Source: Duganella sp. BJB476
Lineage (GTDB): Bacteria; Pseudomonadota; Gammaproteobacteria; Burkholderiales; Burkholderiaceae_D
Length of the DNA: 64,000 nucleotides
Assembly (NCBI RefSeq): GCF_003416895.1
Contig: NZ_QVIO01000005.1
Location: 124,001-188,000, forward strand
Reading direction: 5' to 3'
This document shows positions 55,562-61,024 of the stretch, one piece after another. Under the pieces are notes generated by a model. That model had not been told where the DNA came from. It worked only from the letters and a program-made list of their open reading frames with translations, and made no database searches. How positions within the stretch are numbered: the first letter of the stretch is position 1; every line of letters starts with the position of its first letter. The position numbers and the translations under genes are program-made.

Positions 55562-56847
55562 CACAGGTGCCCTAAGAAGATCGATCTTTGACGATGCGGA
55601 ATCAGTATGTCGGTGCCGTGGATGGAACTGCCTTTCGCACGCAACCCGCCCCCCTCGATGACTGCTTGCACTTCCTTGGATGCCACGCCGACATGGAGCG
55701 ATTCTTTGACGATCTTTTCCGTGGCGGTGGTCTGATTGGCGATCTGCGACATGAGGTCGTTGAACAGAAGGCCCTTTGGATTGCTATAGATCATGCGAGG
55801 GAGCAGATCCTGCAGCGTCTCCACGCTTTTCGAGCGCAGGGTGTCATCGAAAGCACGCGTTTCCGTAAAATTCATCTCGGACTGAGACGTGACATCAATG
55901 TCTTTGTTTGCCTCGTAGCCGATTTCGAAGAAGCCACCGTCAAGGCTGTGCCCAAAGCTATTGCCATGGTCCCAGTGCACTGTCTTCATTACGTCATTCG
56001 CGCGGTACGCATTGGACAAATGTACGAGCCAATATGACCAAGGGCGGTTCCCTTTTGGCGTAACGAAGAAAAGAGTCATAAAGCGGGCACCGCTGGCCTT
56101 CCAGATGCCGTGCGAGATTTGACGCTGGATCATCTGGCGCCAGTGGGAGCCGGCCTTCAGGCGCGCGATATCCTGCCAATTGATGTAATGCTCCAATCCG
56201 ATTTTTTGCGTGATCGAGTGGAACTGCTTGCTATCTGTCAGGAACGTCAGCAGCGAGTCGACGTTGAACGTTAAGATGACCTCGGCACCTTTAAGGTGCT
56301 GGAAAATATTGCGCACCGTGGGCATCGAAATATCATTGTATGCATACTGATCGAGAAGAAAAATCGCGCGCTGTCCGCCTTGGTGTGAAACGCCGGCCGC
56401 AGTGATGTCGGCGCAGACCGACTCGAATTTATTCTTGTACAGCCGGATGTCGTTATCGATGAGGTGGCCGTAATTCTCGGCCTTGAGGGTGTGCGTGAGG
56501 TACTCAAACGAACTCGGATTGGGCTCGACGAAATGGTACTGAGCTTCTACCGCACGACGGGTCTGCGTGCGTGTGGCGTTCAGATAGGCCTCAGCCTCCT
56601 TGACGGTCTGAAGCATGATCAGCGGGGATCCTGGCGCAATACCATTGCCGTCGGTGTACAACCCTCCGCCGGCAAAACCATCGACCAGCGTGAGCTTAAG
56701 CCGCGGGATCTTCTCGTTGGCCATCAAGACGCCAATGTACTTGTAGAGATAATCCCTAACTAGCTGATGTTTTACTTTTGAGTGTGGATCAAGTGGAGGA
56801 GGTGCATCTCCAATTATCCATTGCCATTTATCGCCAGTTTTAGTCAA
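55561..56847 (-). CDS. tcmP: Three-Cys-motif partner protein (TcmP), first copy
   Basis: 428 residues from a TTG start 12 bp after the DUF5131 gene. A methyltransferase-like core is seen in LKLTLVDGFAGGGLYTDG (D56), HFVEPNPSSFEYL and IFLLDQYAYND. The N-terminal KVKHQLVRDYLYKYIGVLM and C-terminal SQIANQTTATEKIVKESL are typical of TcmP. The reaction is unknown. It overlaps the second tcmP by one base. Two different TcmP genes in one operon suggest a heteromer or two separate steps. Confidence 0.85.
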   Translation of the reverse strand: MTKTGDKWQWIIGDAPPPLDPHSKVKHQLVRDYLYKYIGVLMANEKIPRLKLTLVDGFAGGGLYTDGNGIAPGSPLIMLQTVKEAEAYLNATRTQTRRAVEAQYHFVEPNPSSFEYLTHTLKAENYGHLIDNDIRLYKNKFESVCADITAAGVSHQGGQRAIFLLDQYAYNDISMPTVRNIFQHLKGAEVILTFNVDSLLTFLTDSKQFHSITQKIGLEHYINWQDIARLKAGSHWRQMIQRQISHGIWKASGARFMTLFFVTPKGNRPWSYWLVHLSNAYRANDVMKTVHWDHGNSFGHSLDGGFFEIGYEANKDIDVTSQSEMNFTETRAFDDTLRSKSVETLQDLLPRMIYSNPKGLLFNDLMSQIANQTTATEKIVKESLHVGVASKEVQAVIEGGGLRAKGSSIHGTDILIPHRQRSIFLGHL

Positions 56848-56859
56848 TTATTCGTCCCG

Positions 56860-57735
56860 TTATCGTGCAAGCCCTCCGTCTAGCAAAGGTACTTGGTCCC
56901 ACGTCGTTCCACCTAATTCCCGTCCACCCTTTGATTTACCAACCTTGACCAACCGAATAATTGCCCCATCGCGGCCCACGACGTCGATACGTTGCGCTCT
57001 GGCCGATATGCCCTCTGCAATCAGTTCTTCGGGCGCCCAATGCCCCCACTGCTTAAAGTGGAAGGGTACATTGGCTTCGTTGCACTGGTCGCGCAGGTCT
57101 TCCGGCCACGCAGGATTCATGGACCGCGAATCTGGTCCGCTCTCACCGCCTGCAATCACCCAATTGATTCCGGGAACACTTGACCCTGGCGCTTGTAACC
57201 AAGGTCGTAAATTCAGAGGACCCAAAAGTGGCTCTGCTGAAACGAAGCGTACCACTACATTGTGCTGAAGCAAATGGTCTACTCTTTTTTCTAACCAATT
57301 TTGATTTTCGGTGCTGGTGCCCAGCCAAATGTTCTCGGGCCACTTTCCAGACCAAGGAGCCAGTTTTTTAACGTGGCGTATCCTTTTCGTCAGCAGCAGC
57401 CAATCGAGATTTGGCGTCGCTTCAATCAGCGCCCAAAGCCTTTCCCGAGTTTCGTTCAAATCTGCCCGATCTTCAAACACATCCGCCATCGATGCGCAAA
57501 ATACTCGTCTGCGTTCGCCCGCAGCGGCGGCATCTCTGTCCCATTTAAGTGGTTCGCGCCAGTGAGCATCAGTAAAGAAACGCCTAGGCGCTTCTTTTCC
57601 CCAGAGATCATTCATGCCTACACGCTTCGCCCAAGTCTCAGCGTAGCAGTGTTTGCATGCAGGCGAGATGCGTAGGCACCCCCACCAGGGATTAAATGTG
57701 TGATGGGTCCACTCAATCTTACTGTTGACGCCCAT
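56860..57735 (-). CDS. DUF5131 (phage Gp37/Gp68-like) three-Cys-motif protein
   Basis: 291 residues from MGVNSKIEWTHHTFNPWWGC. A GGAG site supports the ATG at 57735 over a TTG 12 bases upstream. The cysteine triad CLRISPACKHCYAE (C20, C27, C30) has CX6CX2C spacing, a radical-SAM-like cluster motif of altered geometry. Later blocks are RRVFCASMADVFEDR, LLLTKRIRHV, WLGTSTENQNW and WVIAGGESGPDSR, all characteristic of the family, which also occurs in phages. It leads the operon with the two TcmP genes and is preceded by a palindrome. Chemistry unknown. Confidence 0.88.
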   Translation of the reverse strand: MGVNSKIEWTHHTFNPWWGCLRISPACKHCYAETWAKRVGMNDLWGKEAPRRFFTDAHWREPLKWDRDAAAAGERRRVFCASMADVFEDRADLNETRERLWALIEATPNLDWLLLTKRIRHVKKLAPWSGKWPENIWLGTSTENQNWLEKRVDHLLQHNVVVRFVSAEPLLGPLNLRPWLQAPGSSVPGINWVIAGGESGPDSRSMNPAWPEDLRDQCNEANVPFHFKQWGHWAPEELIAEGISARAQRIDVVGRDGAIIRLVKVGKSKGGRELGGTTWDQVPLLDGGLAR

Positions 57736-57756
57736 GATGCTCTCCAAAAATGTAAG

Positions 57757-57780
57757 ACAACTGTATGTTAATACAGTTGT
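57757..57780. promoter_or_regulatory. Perfect palindrome upstream of the DUF5131/TcmP operon
   Basis: ACAACTGTAT (57757-57766) and ATACAGTTGT (57771-57780) are perfect 10-bp arms around GTTA. It lies 22-45 bp before the DUF5131 ATG, in the gap after the DUF6471 gene. Likely operator; a short-looped hairpin is an alternative. Confidence 0.6.
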
Positions 57781-57807
57781 AAATTCGTCGCACTACGCAA
57801 TAAATAG

Positions 57808-58071
57808 TTAGTCAAACCGCACCTCATTTTTACCTAAGGCTTTCATACATTGCATAAAAAATGCGAACGTGAAGCGGCCGCGCGTGATTTTAGTAGCGAC
57901 ACCCTTATAGGTGTCCTTTACGCCAATTTGGGCCAAGCGTGTGACTAACTCACCGTAGCCCACTCCCGACAGCCGCAATTCGGCCTTCAGTTTGTTGGCG
58001 GCCTTTTCAGACCATTCATCGGAATACACGTCGGCAATTGAGTTAAATTTGATTGTGACATTGTTCCTCAT
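57808..58071 (-). CDS. DUF6471 small protein, probable regulator
   Basis: 87 residues. The pattern ANKLKAELRLSGVGYGELVT, LAQIGVKDTYKGVATKITRG and FTFAFFMQCMKAL fits DUF6471 proteins, small helix-turn-helix-like polypeptides. Its start codon is itself within the repeat CCTCATAT (58066-58073), and ATATGAG repeats at 58092 and 58112, so it may bind its own leader. No clear ribosome site is seen, suggesting a leaderless or weakly translated message. It precedes the DUF5131 operon on the same strand and is the best candidate for its regulator. Confidence 0.7.
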   Translation of the reverse strand: MRNNVTIKFNSIADVYSDEWSEKAANKLKAELRLSGVGYGELVTRLAQIGVKDTYKGVATKITRGRFTFAFFMQCMKALGKNEVRFD

Positions 58072-58119
58072 ATGCGGGGATAAATCAATGTATATGAGAT
58101 ATTATCCTTATATATGAGG
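58066..58119. promoter_or_regulatory. ATATGAG repeats upstream of the DUF6471 gene
   Basis: CCTCATAT (58066-58073) is inverted with respect to ATATGAGG (58112-58119), and another ATATGAG lies at 58092-58098. The spacing (38 bp between outer arms) and AT-rich centre suit an operator region. Confidence 0.45.
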
Positions 58120-58165
58120 AGGTTTCGTTTATGAAAGCAAGTTCTCCACAAAATTCCAAAAGACG

Positions 58166-58206
58166 CTTAGAAACATCATTTATTCATTAAATGATGCATC
58201 TAAGCG
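58166..58206. promoter_or_regulatory. Long interrupted palindrome upstream of hipBA
   Basis: Nested arms: GCTTAG (58166-58171) with CTAAGC (58201-58206), and CATCATTTA (58175-58183) with TAAATGATG (58189-58197) around TTCAT. It lies about 45 bp upstream of hipB and is a likely HipB operator. Confidence 0.6.
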
Positions 58207-58251
58207 ACATTGACGATAGCATGAGAACCATCAGTCTTAGAGCTATCAATC

Positions 58252-58557
58252 ATGCGACACGATCAAAACTTTAATTCTATTGCTGTCCAGAGTGCTGCTC
58301 AGCGTCTTGGTGAGCGTATTCGCACCTCTAGAAAAGCACAGAAGCGCTCGTTGGTCGATTTGGAAAGCGCGTGCCGCGTGCACCGGCAAACACTCGCACG
58401 CCTCGAACGCGGCGATCCAGGTGTTTCCATCGGTGTCTTTTTGAGTGTGCTTGAGGCGTTGCGAGAACTGTCCAGTGTCGAATTGCTCGTCAACCAGCCA
58501 GATACGCCTACGCATTTGCGCTCGGGCGTCGATGTGCCTCTTGAGCGAGATTTCTAA
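58252..58557 (+). CDS. hipB: HipB-like XRE antitoxin
   Basis: 101 residues. The XRE helix-turn-helix (QRLGERIRTSRKAQKRSLVD, HRQTLARLERGDPGVSIGVF) spans residues about 15-80. The C-terminal tail is short. The gene overlaps hipA by one base (TAATG) and would repress the shared promoter by binding the dyad at 58166-58206. Confidence 0.88.
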   Translation: MRHDQNFNSIAVQSAAQRLGERIRTSRKAQKRSLVDLESACRVHRQTLARLERGDPGVSIGVFLSVLEALRELSSVELLVNQPDTPTHLRSGVDVPLERDF

Positions 58558-59900
58558 TGACGATCGAGTCCTGTATCGTCTTCGACTGTTCCAATCCCGA
58601 AGCTTCTATTCCGATCGGACGCTTTGGACTTGATGCGCATGGCAACGGACGCTTCGGATATGGATTGCGATATCTGCAAACTTTGGGAGCGTTTTCGCTT
58701 GATCCAATCCATGTGCCCTTGCAAACGCATGAAATCGCGATCCCCCGCAGAGGAGATGGGACATACGGCGTTTTCTCCGATGCAGGTCCTAACGCCTGGG
58801 GAGCCAAGCTCACCCTCAAGCTGCTGTGCGAATCCAATCACCGCGCGCCACAGAACGCCATTGAATGGCTTCTAAGTTCGCTCCATCACGGTTCGGGCTG
58901 CCTTGGTTTCTCCACTGATCCCCGCACGCCACCGCAGCTCAAGAATGACATTCAATCTTCGCGTGCACTGTCAGCCAGAGCGTTGCAAGAAATGGAGGCC
59001 TACACTGCCGATCCGGCGGCGCGAATCGATGCAGAAACGGCACACCTACTTTTCCCCGGCAGTGGCCTGGGCGGCGTCCGCCCTAAAACGGTGGTCATGC
59101 ACGATGGCAAAGAGTACATTGCGAAATTCAGCCGGCCAGATGATTTGTTCGACGTGCCGGCCGCAGAATATGCCACGCTGAGACTAGCGACCAGAGCAGG
59201 TATCAATGTGCCCAGTTTCGAGCTCATCAAGATTTTAAACCGGTCCGTTCTGCTTGTTGATCGATTTGATCGAGTGGAGGGCAACCGCATTCACTACGCA
59301 AGTGCGCACAGCTTCCTCGATCCGAAGCCGCTCAGTCCGGACGGTCGCGATTACGTCACCAGCTTTTCATACGCGGGAATCGCCGAGATACTGCGGCCCT
59401 ACGGGGCTGATGCGCGCGGTGATGCGCATGAGCTGTACCGGCGCATGGTGCTCAACATCATGGTGGGTAATGTTGATGACCACTTACGCAATCACGCCTT
59501 CCTGATGCTCCAACCTGGTCAGTACCGTCTTTCTCCAGCCTTCGATATCCTCCCCGATATCGAAGCGGCCGGCCGGCCACAGAGCATTGGTGTCGGTGAA
59601 TTCGGACCGGCGCGCACCATTGCGAACGCCCTCTCACAATGCGGCCGCTTTCTGCTTACGCAGCCTGAAGCACGCGAGATCATCAGCGAGGTGAAGGACA
59701 TCGCCTCCACTTGGCGCGACGAATTCCGGGACGCAGGCGTTGCGCCGCGCGACATCCATACGCTCGCTGGCTGTTTCAGTGTTGCTGACGAAGCTGAACG
59801 GCCGCAGGTACAGGTCATCAATGCCGTGCTTGCTCATGATCAGTTCGTGGAGTTGAATGAGGCGCCGCAAGCAATCGGCAATCGCCCGAAGCCCAGATAA
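58557..59900 (+). CDS. hipA: HipA-family serine/threonine kinase toxin
   Basis: 447 residues. The N-terminal subdomain has GRFGYGLRYL and GVFSDAGPNAWG. The P-loop-like glycine segment is GSGLGGVRPKTVV, the ATP lysine is in EYIAKFSRPDD, and the catalytic region is NIMVGNVDDHLRNHAFL with LSPAFDILPD, as in HipA kinases. HipA toxins phosphorylate glutamyl-tRNA synthetase or other targets and cause dormancy. Full-length and in frame; co-encoded with HipB. Confidence 0.92.
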   Translation: MTIESCIVFDCSNPEASIPIGRFGLDAHGNGRFGYGLRYLQTLGAFSLDPIHVPLQTHEIAIPRRGDGTYGVFSDAGPNAWGAKLTLKLLCESNHRAPQNAIEWLLSSLHHGSGCLGFSTDPRTPPQLKNDIQSSRALSARALQEMEAYTADPAARIDAETAHLLFPGSGLGGVRPKTVVMHDGKEYIAKFSRPDDLFDVPAAEYATLRLATRAGINVPSFELIKILNRSVLLVDRFDRVEGNRIHYASAHSFLDPKPLSPDGRDYVTSFSYAGIAEILRPYGADARGDAHELYRRMVLNIMVGNVDDHLRNHAFLMLQPGQYRLSPAFDILPDIEAAGRPQSIGVGEFGPARTIANALSQCGRFLLTQPEAREIISEVKDIASTWRDEFRDAGVAPRDIHTLAGCFSVADEAERPQVQVINAVLAHDQFVELNEAPQAIGNRPKPR

Positions 59901-60320
59901 GGTGGTTAGGTTAGTAGATGGGCTCTGCTGAAAACAACCGAAGCTGCCGTCATGTAGCGTAGTGCTTCACGCTAAGAGCGATTGCATCTGTATCAAAACT
60001 TGAGCATCCGGTACCTTTTCCATCACCTCAATTCCCCTGCTGGATTTCCTTACTATCATTTAGCTGTACAGATAAACTATGAGATATTCATAAAGTAAGG
60101 CTAAATCAATTTAGCTATCTGGACAGATAAACCGTATGCAACTCTATGAAGAACCGCTTGGTGAAGCCGTGTCGCAAGCCATCGAGGCGAACGGCATGAT
60201 GCGGGTGAGCGAACGGGAGTTCGAGGTGCCGCACTATCCTTATCGCCCACGCAGGACTTCTACTTATCCAATGTTTAGGCGGCGTAGAACGGCGGTGTTG
60301 TGCACATTGTCGAGCGGCCT
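59901..60320. other. 420-bp region with short direct repeats
   Basis: No convincing gene. The 10-mer ACAGATAAAC occurs at 60068-60077 and 60123-60132, each following a TTAGCT, in AT-rich sequence. A 62-codon frame at 60136-60324 has no recognisable homology and no good ribosome site. Confidence 0.35.
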
Positions 60321-60716
60321 CTAGCCGCAAAATCCCGCCTCCAGAGACTCAATGTAACGCAGTACATCATTCGTCCGACCAGCGGAAGCTAATGCGTAGC
60401 CGGTCTTACCATCCAGAGATGGTATGGGGGCGTTCTTAACCCAGAAAAGTGCCTTCTCCACGTTGTCCACTACTTTCGCTGCTGCCTGTGTGATTTGAAG
60501 ACAGTCGCTCAGGTATCGCTGAATTCGCTCATCGTGTGGCGTATTCCAGAGCTTATCCACGGGCACTTGGGAGGCCAAGGCTAGTGTCTGGAGGTCGAAA
60601 TTGAAAATACGGGCAAAACGTGTCGGCGAAATTGCCCCATCCACATCGCAAAGAAAAGTGAGAAGCTGCTCGAAGTCCTGTTCAAAAACAGGGATTTTCT
60701 CAATGCGTTCTTCCAA
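60321..60716 (-). CDS. Lone MbcA/ParS-type (DUF2384-like) antitoxin
   Basis: 131 residues from a TTG with AGGAG 7 bases away. The C-terminal block DNVEKALFWVKNAPIPSLDG followed by KTGYALASAGRTNDVLRYIE matches the DUF2384/toxin-binding domain (the ALRW...P...L.G.TP.eL...G...vl..L.. pattern). The N-terminal helical part (ISPTRFARIFNFDLQTLALA) resembles the helix-turn-helix. No RES toxin is next to it; none of its adjacent frames looks like one. It may be an orphan or act in trans on another toxin. Confidence 0.65.
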   Translation of the reverse strand: MEERIEKIPVFEQDFEQLLTFLCDVDGAISPTRFARIFNFDLQTLALASQVPVDKLWNTPHDERIQRYLSDCLQITQAAAKVVDNVEKALFWVKNAPIPSLDGKTGYALASAGRTNDVLRYIESLEAGFCG

Positions 60717-61024
60717 TGCCTTCTCCTTACAAAAAACGTACAGTCTGGATGGCTGTCCAGGTATCGCTCGATTTTACCCTCAACTGCCGGCGAGACCGCC
60801 GGATCTGCGCAGTATTTCACATTGGCGCCGGCGAGGCCCACATACTTCCGCCGCCGCGTGACCGCTTACGCATGTGGGCCCATAGCCAGTGTTCTTGACA
60901 CCACGCAAGCTCGAACGCCCAATCGTAACTAGATAGATAACATTCCTGTGATTTAATACAACCTTAGACTTTTTTCGCCACCAATATCAAGCTGCGATCG
61001 ACTCGCCTCCCAGGAGCCCCCCCT
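60717..61024. other. 308-bp spacer before vgrG
   Basis: A minus-strand frame through 60841 reads LAGANVKYCADPAVSPAVEG, but it has no recognisable family and overlaps the antitoxin in another frame. AGGAG at the end is the vgrG ribosome site. Nothing else identified. Confidence 0.35.

Noticed and set aside
60136..60324. 62-codon frame after hipA
   Set aside because: No family resemblance, no good ribosome site; too short to support.
60581..60841. 86-codon minus-strand frame overlapping the lone antitoxin
   Set aside because: Overlaps a better-supported gene in a different frame; not recognisable as a toxin.
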